64,000 nucleotides of DNA from Nostoc sp. PA-18-2419. Its GTDB lineage: Bacteria > Cyanobacteriota > Cyanobacteriia > Cyanobacteriales > Nostocaceae. The first letter of the stretch is position 1. The number at the start of each line of letters is the position of its first letter. A program made the translations under genes and the position numbers. The stretch spans positions 248,001 to 312,000 of the forward strand of contig NZ_SZNH01000003.1 in NCBI RefSeq assembly GCF_005869855.1, written 5' to 3'. Shown here piece by piece: positions 21,164 to 32,123 of the stretch. The notes under the pieces are model-generated. The model was not told the DNA's origin and did not search any database. It worked only from the letters and a program-made list of their open reading frames with translations.

Positions 21164-22393
21164 CTAACTATTGATTGCTTGTGATGATTGACTGGTTTGG
21201 CGGAAATAACCTTCTACTAAGCAGTCAGAGCCTACTACACGCCAACGAACTCGTTCTAAAGATAGTGCTTGAGTCATGGTGGTAAAACCTAAATCGCCGA
21301 CAGGCGTAGGAGCAATGCTACCACCAATGATTTTTGGAGCAATAAATGCTAAGACTTTTTGCACTGCTCCTTGAGCGATCGCACTAGCAGCTAAAGTACT
21401 ACCACACTCCCACAACACACTACAAAAACCCCGCTCATATAAATATGTCATTGCTTTATCTGGTGTAAGTGATGTGAATTCCACTACCTCCACCTCAAGT
21501 TTTCGCAACAGTTCTTGAAAAGCTGGGTTAGCACCCTGCTGTGTCAACACCAAAGTTGGAGCATCCGCAGTTTGCCACAAGTGAGCATTTTCCGGTAAGT
21601 TAAGATAGCGGCTCATAACCACCCGCAGGGGATTATGTGAGCTTGAGTGATGGCTAGTTAAATAAGGATTATCTAGTCGTACTGTATTACCACCGACAAT
21701 TACAGCATCACAAGCTGCCCGTAGCTGATGTACTTCAGTGCGGGAATCTTGGCTTGTTACCCAAGCGCTATGACCAGAAGTAGTAGCAATTTTGCCATCT
21801 AAAGTCATGGCATATTTTAAAATTCCTAAAGGTCGTTTGTAGAGAATGCGATGAACAAAACCTTCATTTAGCTGACGACAAGCTTCCTGTTCGACTCCTA
21901 CCAGCACTTCGACCCCTGCCGCACGTAAACGGGCAATACCGCCTCCACCAACGAGTGGATTGGGATCGACCATACCCACTACGACCTTTGCCACTCCTGC
22001 TTTAATCAACGCTTCCGAACAAGGGGGAGTGCGTCCGTAATGATTGCAAGGTTCAAGGCTGACATAGATTGTTGCACCTTGGGCCCGAACCCCTGCTGCT
22101 TTTAAAGCAAACACTTCTGCATGAGGCTCACCTGCACGAGGATGAAACCCTTCCCCAACAATCTCACCGTCTTTGACAATCACCGCTCCCACTAACGGAT
22201 TTGGTGAAGTACGCCCTAAAGCGCGGCGAGCAAGTTCCAAACACCGCTGCATCATACAAGAGTCAAAGTCAGTTCCTACTTTTTCCTTTAGTGGTGAATC
22301 CAAGTCGGTATTAGGCCGCATGATAAGTGTATTTTCGTGAGGGAAATTGGGTAGGGATGCATCGGTTTGAGCAACCACTGGGAAATTATCCAT
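21164..22393 (-). CDS. ribD: bifunctional diaminohydroxyphosphoribosylaminopyrimidine deaminase / 5-amino-6-(5-phosphoribosylamino)uracil reductase
   Basis: PNPLVGAVIVKDGEIVGEGFHPRAGEPHAEVFAL, SLEPCNHYGRTPPCSEALI, KYAMTLDGKIAT. Start uncertain (22447, 22393 or 22321). Confidence 0.95.
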   Translation of the reverse strand: MDNFPVVAQTDASLPNFPHENTLIMRPNTDLDSPLKEKVGTDFDSCMMQRCLELARRALGRTSPNPLVGAVIVKDGEIVGEGFHPRAGEPHAEVFALKAAGVRAQGATIYVSLEPCNHYGRTPPCSEALIKAGVAKVVVGMVDPNPLVGGGGIARLRAAGVEVLVGVEQEACRQLNEGFVHRILYKRPLGILKYAMTLDGKIATTSGHSAWVTSQDSRTEVHQLRAACDAVIVGGNTVRLDNPYLTSHHSSSHNPLRVVMSRYLNLPENAHLWQTADAPTLVLTQQGANPAFQELLRKLEVEVVEFTSLTPDKAMTYLYERGFCSVLWECGSTLAASAIAQGAVQKVLAFIAPKIIGGSIAPTPVGDLGFTTMTQALSLERVRWRVVGSDCLVEGYFRQTSQSSQAINS

Positions 22394-22757
22394 AATTTTC
22401 GGCAACACTGTAAATATTCTGCCAGCCTCTTGGCAAAACAATTGCACCTCGATCCTAATAATTAAACAGAGTGATATCCAGGCGCTATTGTTTGGCTGTC
22501 TTAACTTGCATCAGCCTGTAAGATTTACATTCACTTTAGCTTGAATCTATAACAATTCTCATGTGAATGAACAATAGAAGTAAGGCAAAACAACGATTAA
22601 TGTTGTGCCCCGACGACGATCTGTACTATTTTGTCAGTACTGGGCATTAACCTTGAAGCTTTAGGCATACTGAGATTAGAAGTTCGATGACTCAGGACTC
22701 AGTTTGGGATAGAGTATTGTGTGTGCCAACTTTGATCGCCACCTGATGGAGACTGCA

Positions 22758-23093
22758 ATGAGTAAGGCTGTAATCACCATAACTGATGCTGATTTTGAAA
22801 CCGAAGTGTTAAAAGCCGAGCAGCCTGTATTAGTTTACTTTTGGGCTTCTTGGTGTGGACCTTGTCAACTAATGTCGCCCGTGATTAGCTCAGCTGCTAG
22901 TGTTTATAGCGATCGCCTCAAAGTCGTTAAAATAGAAATTGACCCCAACCCAGACACAGTTAAGCGGTATCAAGTCGAAGGTGTCCCGGCCCTCAGGCTA
23001 ATTCAAGGAGACAAACTATTAGAATCCACTGAGGGAGTCATTGGTAAAGAAAAATTACTCAGCCTTCTAGCTAAGCACTTAGATAGTAATTAG
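22758..23093 (+). CDS. thioredoxin-family protein
   Basis: VLVYFWASWCGPCQLMSPVI active site; VEGVPALRLIQGDKL. Start MSKAVITITDADFE at 22758 preferred over 22719. Confidence 0.88.
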   Translation: MSKAVITITDADFETEVLKAEQPVLVYFWASWCGPCQLMSPVISSAASVYSDRLKVVKIEIDPNPDTVKRYQVEGVPALRLIQGDKLLESTEGVIGKEKLLSLLAKHLDSN

Positions 23094-23403
23094 TTATATA
23101 GTTATCGGTTATTATTCATTAGTCATTGGTAACTGATGAATGACAAAGCGCAAAGTCACCAGCGATCACAAAGCTAGCTCCAAAGGTGAACAGATGCCAC
23201 TTACTTGGTTGCTGAAGAAACCCGTCCAATGCAGTGGCTCAACGCCAGTTCCTTTAAGCGTGGGAAAACAGCCAACGGACTGCCTCAATTTTGTAACAGA
23301 GGATCAAGGATAAATGACAAATCACAAAGCGCAAAGTCTCTTGCGTACGCAGAGCGTCTTGTAGAGAGGTTTGTTGTGAGCAGAACTTTGTAAGAAAGGA
23401 AAA

Positions 23404-24642
23404 ATGACTAATATACAGTTTGCAAAACGTTTACAACCTCTACAATCGAATGTATTTGCTGATATGGACAGAGCCAAAGCACTTGCCTTGGCAGCTGGAC
23501 AACAATTAATTGATTTATCTTTGGGGTCTTCTGATTTACCAGCCGAGGCACATGTTATTGAAGCCATCGCCCAATCTCTTGGTGATCCTACTACCCACGG
23601 CTATCTGTTATTTAATGGTACTCAAGGCTTTCGCGAAGCCGCAGCTAATTGGTACGAACAAAAATTTGGCATCAGAGTCGATCCTCAAACTGAAGTACTA
23701 CCTCTGATTGGTTCTCAGGAAGGCACAGCCCATTTACCCCTAGCATTACTCAATCCAGGAGATTTTGCTCTGTTACTCGATCCTGGTTACCCCTCCCATG
23801 CTGGAGGAGTTTACCTCGCTAGCGGGCAAATCTATCCAATGCCACTACGGGCAGAAAATGGCTTTTTACCAGTATTTGCCGATATTCCCGCCCCAGTGTT
23901 GGCTCAGTCGCGGATGATGGTGTTGAGTTATCCTCACAATCCTACTGCTGCGATCGCTCCTTTATCTTTTTTCCAAGAAGCTGTCGCCTTTTGTCAGCAA
24001 CATAATCTCGCCTTAGTTCACGATTTCCCTTACGTGGATTTGGTATTTGCAGAAACTGGAGATTCGGGACTGGGGACTGGGAATGAGTTTTCCCAATACC
24101 CAATACATAATACTCAGTCCCTAGCACCTTCAATTTTGCAAGCTGATCTAGAAAAAAACATCTCCATTGAATTTTTCACTCTTTCCAAGTCTTACAATAT
24201 GGGCGGCTTCCGTATTGGCTACGCCATCGGCAATGCTCAGTTGATTAACGCTTTACGCCAGGTTAAAGCGGCTGTTGATTTTAACCAGTATCGAGGAATT
24301 TTGAATGGGGCGATCGCTGCCTTGAGTGGGTCTCAAATTGGAGTCAAAACTGCTGTCGCTACCTTCCAGCAACGTCGTGATGCTTTTATTGCTGCTCTGC
24401 ATCGCATTGGCTGGAATGTTCCCACTCCCCACGCCACAATGTACATCTGGGCAAAGTTGCCTTCTGCTTGGAGTCAAAACTCCATAGAATTTTGCACTCA
24501 ACTAGTCAAACAAACTGGTGTAGCTGCTTCCCCAGGTGCGGGTTTTGGTAAATCCGGGGAAGGGTATGTCCGCTTTGCCTTAGTACATGAGCCATCTTTG
24601 TTAGAAACTGCCGTGGAAAGAATGGCAAAGTTCCTCAACTGA
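23404..24642 (+). CDS. class I/II aminotransferase (LL-diaminopimelate aminotransferase-like)
   Basis: IDLSLGSSDLPAEAHVIEAIA, SQEGTAHLPLALLNPGDFALLLDPGYPSH, SYPHNPTAAIA, FFTLSKSYNMGGFRIGYAIGN (PLP-lysine motif). Confidence 0.88.
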   Translation: MTNIQFAKRLQPLQSNVFADMDRAKALALAAGQQLIDLSLGSSDLPAEAHVIEAIAQSLGDPTTHGYLLFNGTQGFREAAANWYEQKFGIRVDPQTEVLPLIGSQEGTAHLPLALLNPGDFALLLDPGYPSHAGGVYLASGQIYPMPLRAENGFLPVFADIPAPVLAQSRMMVLSYPHNPTAAIAPLSFFQEAVAFCQQHNLALVHDFPYVDLVFAETGDSGLGTGNEFSQYPIHNTQSLAPSILQADLEKNISIEFFTLSKSYNMGGFRIGYAIGNAQLINALRQVKAAVDFNQYRGILNGAIAALSGSQIGVKTAVATFQQRRDAFIAALHRIGWNVPTPHATMYIWAKLPSAWSQNSIEFCTQLVKQTGVAASPGAGFGKSGEGYVRFALVHEPSLLETAVERMAKFLN

Positions 24643-25019
24643 ACTTGTTTTCAAACTGAATGCCAAGCATTTTTACTTAGGGTAATAGAGTTATGCTGTC
24701 CTAACGTAATAATACATAGATTTTTATATTGAATAATCTATTAATTAATACATATAGTTTTTTAAAAATTGCATAATTATACAAGTACTAATAGAAAAAT
24801 ATTTGTCATCAATTTACTGATAATCCACAGGAACTTCACCTAATTGAGTCTCCCGGTTTCATAAACTGGGTTTGTACGTTCAGCTACCAGAGATGGCTAA
24901 CAATACAAATTGTGTTTTTAAACAGCAGTATTGCCAAAAAACCTGTAGCCAAGACAGTCCAAGCCTAGAAACAGCAATAGTTTAAACCTTAACTTCAAAC
25001 TGACGGAGACTTGAAAAAA

Positions 25020-26045
25020 ATGAAGATGACTTTTCAGAAACTTGTGATTGGTACATCAATGGCTATTGGTGTGAGCGCTCTTGCCACTGCTCCTGCACAC
25101 GCTACATCTTTTAGTTTCAACAACCCTAATGAAATTAGAACCTATACTGGTGGGTCAAATGGCACATTCAAAGCAAATGATACTGTAGCCGCCTCCAAAG
25201 CCTTGAGTGATAACAATCCCTCTTCTAACGTCGAACTTTGGTATAGTACTGAAAATCCTACTTCTAACGTTGGTTTCACCGCCACACAAGAAAACTATAG
25301 TGCTACTGTTACCAGTGTTACTGCCAGTGACTGGAATAGTTTTGGTTCCCAGTGGCTGAGTGATTTGTTGAATTATTACACTCCATTCAAGTCAGTGTGG
25401 AATGGATTTTCACCCACTACCCAATCATTAATAGCAAGTTATTTTCCTTTATTGGGGATGGGAGACCCGAACATTGGTAGCTTCCAATTTGGTCAAAATG
25501 GCGGTGTCGATTTGACATTGGTTGGTCACTTGGATGTGAAGACTAAACTTTCAGATACACTTTCTACTAAGCTTAATGAAGCGTGGAATGGAGGAGTAAA
25601 ATTATTATTTCCAACCAACACAAGTCTAGCAACTGCTTCACAAGTCCAAGCTAAGATTTCATCACTTCAACTAACGCTCAATTCACCTCTAACGCCTCCT
25701 GCTACGAAGTCAACGCTGACAGTTCAAATATCACAACTGACATCATTCAAAGATCTTCTCAACTTCCAAGCTGCATTAAAGGTCTACCAAGGTGAAATCG
25801 GAGCTAGTGAAATCGCCAAAGTAGTTACTGATAATAAAACTTACTACGCCTATAGCTTTAACCCCACTGCATCTGGAATCACAGCCTCTGATGATGGCGT
25901 ATCCTACAGCGCTTATTATACTTGGCATACACCAGGATACACTGCCCCTCCAAAGAAAGTGCCAGAATCATCAGTAATACTTGGTCTATTAGGTGTTGCT
26001 GGTGTATTTACTACACAACGTAAATTAAAAAAAGTATTTATTTGA
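25020..26045 (+). CDS. secreted protein with PEP-CTERM-type C-terminal sorting signal
   Basis: Signal peptide KLVIGTSMAIGVSALATAPAHA; C-terminus VPESSVILGLLGVAGVFTTQRKLKKVF resembles PEP-CTERM (VPExx...GLLG...RKxK). ATG at 25020 (an upstream TTG at 25011 is also possible). Confidence 0.8.
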   Translation: MKMTFQKLVIGTSMAIGVSALATAPAHATSFSFNNPNEIRTYTGGSNGTFKANDTVAASKALSDNNPSSNVELWYSTENPTSNVGFTATQENYSATVTSVTASDWNSFGSQWLSDLLNYYTPFKSVWNGFSPTTQSLIASYFPLLGMGDPNIGSFQFGQNGGVDLTLVGHLDVKTKLSDTLSTKLNEAWNGGVKLLFPTNTSLATASQVQAKISSLQLTLNSPLTPPATKSTLTVQISQLTSFKDLLNFQAALKVYQGEIGASEIAKVVTDNKTYYAYSFNPTASGITASDDGVSYSAYYTWHTPGYTAPPKKVPESSVILGLLGVAGVFTTQRKLKKVFI

Positions 26046-26074
26046 GATAGCCAGTCCAACCTATAAACTAATTA

Positions 26075-26097
26075 GGGAGCTATTAGCTCCCTTTTTT
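26075..26097 (+). terminator. rho-independent terminator-like hairpin downstream of the PEP-CTERM gene
   Basis: GGGAGC-TATTA-GCTCCC-TTTTTT. Confidence 0.85.
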
Positions 26098-26554
26098 ATG
26101 AATATTTGCTTCCAGCTTTCAGATGATACGTTATGTCGTCTCCACTCCAATAACCGTCATTGCGACCGTAGCAAGCAATCCCAAAAACGTTGTGATTGCG
26201 TCGTTTCACTCGCTTCGGATATATTATGGGTGATTGGTGGACATCATATTAAGACTTCTATTTGAGCTGGTGTCTAGCTAATTCGTTAGATTCCCAAATC
26301 TATCTAGATGAGCAACAAAAACTACTCTACTCTAGCAGCAAACCATTTGATATTATTAATGATAAAGACTTTGTGAAGAAAAGCTTAATTTTTTATTATT
26401 TTTTAATTTTAAGATAATATCATCTAATTATACCAGTATAAGTAAATATAGTGAATTTTTATTATCTTAGTATATTATACAACTTAATTTTTTATTAATT
26501 TCACAATTCATCTGGCAATAATTGACTTGTAACTCAAAATGAAGATAAAGGGCA

Positions 26555-26977
26555 ATGACAGCACAATTACTGAACATAAATCACCAATTCCGTTCAAATC
26601 AAGCTAGACGAATTCTATTAATCGAAGACCACGATCTTAATAGGATGTTGCTGAGTGACTACTTAAGTTATTGTGGGTACGATGTCCACAGCTTAGCAGA
26701 AGGTTCTACTTTTTTCTCAACTATCGAGAAATTCCAGCCAGATTTAATGTTACTCGATTTGAAATTGCCAGATGTTGATGGTTATTCACTCTTAAAACAA
26801 GTCCAGCAAAAACCGGATTTGTCGAAAATACCTATTATTGTGGTTTCAGCCTTTGCTTTCAAAGCAGATCGAGAATTAGCCCTGAGTTTGGGCGCACGTC
26901 ACTATTTTATCAAACCTCTAAAGCTCAAGGATCTTGTCTTGACAATTGATACAGAGTTTAGTTATTACCACAGATAA
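26555..26977 (+). CDS. single-domain response regulator (REC)
   Basis: RILLIEDHDLNRMLLSDYL, PDLMLLDLKLPDVDGYSLL, IIVVSAFAFKADRELALSLGARHYFIKPLKLKDL. Confidence 0.92.
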   Translation: MTAQLLNINHQFRSNQARRILLIEDHDLNRMLLSDYLSYCGYDVHSLAEGSTFFSTIEKFQPDLMLLDLKLPDVDGYSLLKQVQQKPDLSKIPIIVVSAFAFKADRELALSLGARHYFIKPLKLKDLVLTIDTEFSYYHR

Positions 26978-26998
26978 ACTTTTCTACTGGATATATGT

Positions 26999-27178
26999 TT
27001 ATTCTGCTTTTTGCTCAGCAATGAACTCTTCAACACGTTGACTGAGATTTTGCACAGAATTGCCAATTTGAGAAATTTTACTTTGAGCCTCTGTTAATAA
27101 TAAAACTGCTGTTTGCAGATCGTTGAGCGTTTCCGCGATCGCCTCACGGTACTGAGCTTCAAAATCTTGCATATTCAT
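26999..27178 (-). CDS. small coiled-coil protein, function unknown (absent from the ORF track because it is <60 aa)
   Basis: Reverse-strand translation MNMQDFEAQYREAIAETLNDLQTAVLLLTEAQSKISQIGNSVQNLSQRVEEFIAEQKAE*, 59 aa, heptad-like hydrophobic pattern. Confidence 0.65.
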   Translation of the reverse strand: MNMQDFEAQYREAIAETLNDLQTAVLLLTEAQSKISQIGNSVQNLSQRVEEFIAEQKAE

Positions 27179-27585
27179 AATTCCTTTTTCTAAAATTATT
27201 ATAATAGTTATATTTATAATAAACGTAAATTTAAGTTATTAAATCCGTTAATTTGCTTAATATTAAAACTTCTAGAAATGAGTGAGTTACATAATATGTA
27301 AATTAAACGTAATAAGAAACCACAATACTTTCATTTAAACAAAATATAAATATAAATTGTTAAGTATAAACTCAAAAATCAAGTTTTTCTGAGGACAATA
27401 ACTAAAGATTAAATTTGCAGCTACACAAATTATGTCTAAGTTGTTGATCGAGATTTCCTAGACTCAGACTCCTGTATGTGTGGACTAAAAGCCTAGTCAC
27501 TGTATATTTACTTGAGAGTACTTCGTTCAATCAGCAAGAAAAAATAATTTTTCTTAAAATAGAGAAAGATTACCTAATTTTGGTT

Positions 27586-29463
27586 GTGACAATATCGACT
27601 CAAATACTATCACTGGTTAAAGAGCCAGAACGACTAGAAAGCCGTCTAGCGGAAATTCCACCCGAGCCGGGGGTTTATTTCATGCGGGACAAAAGCGATC
27701 GCATTATATATATAGGAAAATCGTGTAAGTTGCGCTCACGTGTCCGTTCCTATTTCCGAGATGGTTACAACAAAACCGAACGCATCGCTACAATGGTCAA
27801 ATTAGTGACAGAAATAGAATTCATCGTCACTGACACTGAAGCCGAAGCGTTAGCGCTGGAAGCCAACTTGATTAAGCAGCACCAACCATACTTTAATGTG
27901 CTGCTCAAAGATGATAAAAAATATCCGTATCTCTGCATCACATGGTCGGAAGACTATCCACGGATTTTTATCACCCGGAAACGCCAATTAGGCAAAGAAA
28001 AGGATAAATTTTATGGTCCCTATACCGATGCTGGCCTGTTGCGAGAAGTTTTACGCTTATGCAAGCGTATCTTTCCCCAGCGACAACGACCTCAACCGCT
28101 TTTCAAAGACCGTCCTTGTTTGAATTATGATTTAGGGCGTTGTCCAGGTGTCTGTCAAAAGATGGTTTCAGCAGAAGAATATCGCAAAATTGTGCAAAAA
28201 ATTGCGATGGTCTTCCAAGGTCGGACTCAAGAGTTGATTGATATTTTGACCCAACAGATGAACGCTGCTGCTGAGGACTTGAACTTTGAGTCAGCTGCGC
28301 GAATTCGTGATCAAATTTCCGGGTTAAAGTCGCTCACAGCTGACCAAAAAGTATCCTTACCAGATGATACAGTATCGCGGGATGCGATCGCCTTGGCAGC
28401 CGACGCACAACACGCCTGCATTCAACTATTCCAGATTCGCGCTGGACAATTGGTGGGACGTTTAGCGTTTGTCGCAGATACTCATGCAGAACCAGGAGCG
28501 ATTTTACAACGAGCCTTAGAAGAACATTACCAAACTGCTGATTCAGTGGAAATACCCACAGAAATTTTGGTACAGCACGAGTTACCAGATACAGAAATAT
28601 TGGCAGATGTTTTGAGTGGACGTAAAGGTAAAAAAGTGACGATTTTGGCTCCTTTACGGCAAACCAAGGCAGAATTAATAGAGATGGTAGAGCGAAATGC
28701 CCAGTATGAATTGCAAAGAATGCAAAAGTTAGGCGATCGCAACCACCAAGCAATGCAAGATTTAGCTGCTATCCTCGATTTACCAGATGTTCCTCATCGC
28801 ATTGAAGGTTATGACATTTCCCACATTCAAGGTTCAAATGCTGTAGCTTCACAAGTTGTATTTATCGATGGCTTACCCGCTAAGCAGCACTATCGCCACT
28901 ACAAAATTAAAAATCCCACCGTCACAGCCGGACATTCAGATGATTTTGCTAGTCTGGCAGAAGTTATTCAGCGTCGGTTTCGCAAGTATGCTGAGGATCA
29001 ACAATTAGCACGTTTGGGTAATCCTGACTGGCCCGATCTAATTATGATTGATGGTGGTAAAGGTCAATTATCATCAGTTGTTGCTGTTTTGCAAGAAATG
29101 AATTTATTAGAAGACTTGCGAGTTGTTAGTTTAGCGAAGCAGCGAGAAGAGATTTTTTTACCGGGAGAATCTAAACCCTTAACTACTGACGCAGAACAAC
29201 CAGGGGTACAGTTGTTGCGACGACTGCGAGATGAAGCGCATCGGTTTGCAGTGAGTTTCCATCGTCAGCAACGCAGTGATAAATTAAAGCGATCGCGCTT
29301 AGATGAAATTCCTGGTTTAGGACATCATCGACAAAAGCAGCTATTAGGGCATTTTCGTTCAGTTGATTATATTCGACAAGCGACAACTACACAATTAGCG
29401 GAAGTTCCTGGAATCGGACCGCGTTTGGCTCAAGATATTTATGACTATTTTCATCCATCTTGA
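27586..29463 (+). CDS. uvrC: excinuclease ABC subunit C
   Basis: [33 protein letters not shown] (GIY-YIG), [34 protein letters not shown]-terminal HhH. Likely GTG start at 27586; ORF extends to 27478. Confidence 0.96.
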   Translation: MTISTQILSLVKEPERLESRLAEIPPEPGVYFMRDKSDRIIYIGKSCKLRSRVRSYFRDGYNKTERIATMVKLVTEIEFIVTDTEAEALALEANLIKQHQPYFNVLLKDDKKYPYLCITWSEDYPRIFITRKRQLGKEKDKFYGPYTDAGLLREVLRLCKRIFPQRQRPQPLFKDRPCLNYDLGRCPGVCQKMVSAEEYRKIVQKIAMVFQGRTQELIDILTQQMNAAAEDLNFESAARIRDQISGLKSLTADQKVSLPDDTVSRDAIALAADAQHACIQLFQIRAGQLVGRLAFVADTHAEPGAILQRALEEHYQTADSVEIPTEILVQHELPDTEILADVLSGRKGKKVTILAPLRQTKAELIEMVERNAQYELQRMQKLGDRNHQAMQDLAAILDLPDVPHRIEGYDISHIQGSNAVASQVVFIDGLPAKQHYRHYKIKNPTVTAGHSDDFASLAEVIQRRFRKYAEDQQLARLGNPDWPDLIMIDGGKGQLSSVVAVLQEMNLLEDLRVVSLAKQREEIFLPGESKPLTTDAEQPGVQLLRRLRDEAHRFAVSFHRQQRSDKLKRSRLDEIPGLGHHRQKQLLGHFRSVDYIRQATTTQLAEVPGIGPRLAQDIYDYFHPS

Positions 29464-30306
29464 TATAGGTAAAAAGATATGCACATAGCGAAATAGGGCT
29501 TTTAATGTACAAAAGCTCTATTGTCGAGTCTACTTAGTTTTGTGGAACCTACCAATTGCCCGTTCTATCGTTTCTTGAAGTGACAAGCCGAAGGTAGATA
29601 TCTCAAGTATTACCGCACGCATAGCAAGACGATCTCCTCTTGGAAACAATTGAGGGCGGAGCATCTCATGCTTTTCTTAAAGGATGTTTAAAAAGTCATC
29701 TAACGTATGTTTGACTACTCTGGCTATCGAGAAGTTGAACGAGATAATCAGGGTTTTGGGACTTGCGATCGCTTCTCTGAGTTGCATTTAAGGCTCAAGC
29801 TGATACTTTTCAAACGACCTCTTATAGTAGCAGGCAGAAGGCAGGAGATAAAACTATTACTGTTGCTAGTAATTCACGCTTGTCATTATCTCCTAAAGGG
29901 TGTGACTACGGCTATAAATATGAACTAAATCTTAAGACAGAAATTCTGTAGCTAAAGATACAGTTTTTTTATAGTTTTAATTTTTGAATATTACAATGAA
30001 AGGCTTTTTTTCTTTTTATCTCAAAGAACTAAAAATCATCCTCTCTCAAGAGATTAACCATAGGGATCACTAAATCTCTAAATAAAATTTATTTAAAACT
30101 AGTTTATGTATCTTAAGTAGGAGGGTAAAATCACGTAAACTTGATGATAATAGATTAAAGATATCTAAAAGTTTTTAAACATAAAATTTTGTTTAAAATA
30201 ATTAGCCAATCTCACGACAGTTTGTTAAGTTGGGTCGAACCAGAAATTTTGCTGGTTTAACTAGTAGCTTTTTTAAATAAGAATAATTAAAAATAGAGGT
30301 TTTAAA

Positions 30307-30486
30307 ATGCAGACAGTACAAAAGATTTACTGCCCAAATTGTGGTAGCCATGCTGAGCGTTATTATATTACTGATAATCACCTAACTCGGACACAATGCC
30401 CAAGTTGTGACTACCTGATGATTAGTTGCACTCTTACTGGCAAAGTCATTGAGGCTTATGCTCCAGGAATTCTTGCAAAAAAATAA
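30307..30486 (+). CDS. small zinc-ribbon protein (absent from the ORF track because it is <60 aa)
   Basis: MQTVQKIYCPNCGSHAERYYITDNHLTRTQCPSCDYLMISCTLTGKVIEAYAPGILAKK*; CxxC...CxxC knuckles. Confidence 0.75.
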   Translation: MQTVQKIYCPNCGSHAERYYITDNHLTRTQCPSCDYLMISCTLTGKVIEAYAPGILAKK

Positions 30487-30497
30487 AAAGCTAAAAA

Positions 30498-31193
30498 TTA
30501 CTCGTTCAAATCCATACTGATTCTTTTTTGTTGCTGAAGATATGCGATAACTTCTAATATCTCTACTTGAGGAAATTGCAGATAAAAATTACTCACACTC
30601 CAGAAAGTTTCTGGTGCATTCAAGACAATTGTGCGATCGCCCCATTGGTTCAACCTGGGTAGCAATTTTCGTGGCGCTACTGGAGTACATAGCCAAACTG
30701 CTGCTGGAGAAAGGGCTTTGATGGCACTAGCAGCTACTGCCATAGTCATACCTGTGGCAATACCATCATCAACTAGGATTAGCGTCGCATCTTCTGGATT
30801 AACTTGGGGACAAGCAGATATTAATTGCTCTTCCAACAACTTCGCTTGCTGAATGGTTTTATTTAAAGCTATTTCTTGCCAGCGCAAATCATGGTTGGGG
30901 TGGAGTAGATTTTGCTCAGTCCAGAGAACATTTCCGGAACTAGTGACTGCACCAATGGCTAATTCTGGGTTTTGTGGATGACTAATTTTTTTCGCTACAA
31001 CTATTGTTAATGGACAACCCAAAAGACGTGCTATTGGTGCTGCTACTGGTACTCCTCCTCTCGGCAAAGCATAAACAATTGGTTCAGGCTTTACACCACA
31101 ATCAATGGTTTGTTGAATCAAAAGCTCGTGAATTACTCGCGCCAACTCCTCACCTGCATGGATGCGATCGGCAAAAAGTGGGGTCTGTGACAT
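30498..31193 (-). CDS. phosphoribosyltransferase family protein
   Basis: IVYALPRGGVPVAAPIARLLGCPLTIVVAKKISHP; PRPP-loop-like ATLILVDDGIATGMTM. Confidence 0.88.
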   Translation of the reverse strand: MSQTPLFADRIHAGEELARVIHELLIQQTIDCGVKPEPIVYALPRGGVPVAAPIARLLGCPLTIVVAKKISHPQNPELAIGAVTSSGNVLWTEQNLLHPNHDLRWQEIALNKTIQQAKLLEEQLISACPQVNPEDATLILVDDGIATGMTMAVAASAIKALSPAAVWLCTPVAPRKLLPRLNQWGDRTIVLNAPETFWSVSNFYLQFPQVEILEVIAYLQQQKRISMDLNE

Positions 31194-31379
31194 AGTTTCC
31201 CCCAGCGTCTTAGGACAGCACTACTTTTATCATGACTGAATTTTGTCTCAAATTAACTGATAAAATAAGATTTGTATAAATAAATATGTATTCAGTAAAA
31301 GTCTATTTTTGATAAGTACCCAGCTAAAGACATACTTGAGTTAAATAAGACTGATGCTAATACCAAAATCGTAATTTTC

Positions 31380-32060
31380 ATGAGCAGTGAAACCCAACTC
31401 AGCCTCTTTGACGACTCAACCTTTGACCAACGAGAGCTGATTCCTACAGATGCCAAAATTCCTATCCCTCCCGGAACCTATTCCGCTATTACCGAGTTGG
31501 CACAGGATTGCGATCGCTGCCACCGATGTGTATTGGGAAACACTCGTACCCATGCTGTTGTTGGACGCGGTAACCTCAAAGCACCAATAATGGTTGTGGG
31601 AGAAGCGCCTGGTCAAAATGAAGACGAAACGGGTTTACCATTTGTCGGCAAATCAGGGCAATTGCTGGAGAAAATTCTAGCATCTGTGAATTTGAGTACT
31701 GAGCAATATGTATACATTGCTAATATTAATAAATGCCGTCCACCAGATAACAGAGTTCCCACTACTGAAGAAATGACGGCTTGCAAACCTTATTTACTAG
31801 AACAAATTCGCTTAGTTGACCCCAAAATCATTCTCTTAACAGGTGCAACTGCACTCAAAGGTTTAACAGGTGATAAGCGGGCGATTACTAAAATTCGCGG
31901 ACAGTGGCTAGAGTGGGAAGGGCGTTTGTGTATGCCAATTTTTCATCCTTCTTATTTGCTGCGTAACCCTTCTAAAGAAAGAGGCAGCCCAAAATGGTTA
32001 ATGTGGCAGGATATTCAAGCAGTGCGTGCCAAGTTAGATGAAATTCAGTTAAATAACTAG
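31380..32060 (+). CDS. uracil-DNA glycosylase (family 4-like, Fe-S)
   Basis: CDRCHRCVLGNTRTHAVVGRGNLKAPIMVVGEAPGQNEDETGLPFVGKSGQLLEKIL; FHPSYLLRNPSK. Confidence 0.92.
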   Translation: MSSETQLSLFDDSTFDQRELIPTDAKIPIPPGTYSAITELAQDCDRCHRCVLGNTRTHAVVGRGNLKAPIMVVGEAPGQNEDETGLPFVGKSGQLLEKILASVNLSTEQYVYIANINKCRPPDNRVPTTEEMTACKPYLLEQIRLVDPKIILLTGATALKGLTGDKRAITKIRGQWLEWEGRLCMPIFHPSYLLRNPSKERGSPKWLMWQDIQAVRAKLDEIQLNN

Positions 32061-32123
32061 TTAGTAACTACGTGATACTTTACTAATATTTTGGAAAGTT
32101 CCAGGGTGGACATTACCCTCTTT

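Noticed and set aside
23205-23393. ORF 62 aa upstream of the aminotransferase
   Set aside because: Overlaps a dispersed nucleotide repeat also seen near 53500; not treated as a gene.
29707-29928. ORF 73 aa on +
   Set aside because: Contains AGGCAGAAGGCAGGAG intergenic-repeat sequence and no protein-like motif; probably spurious.
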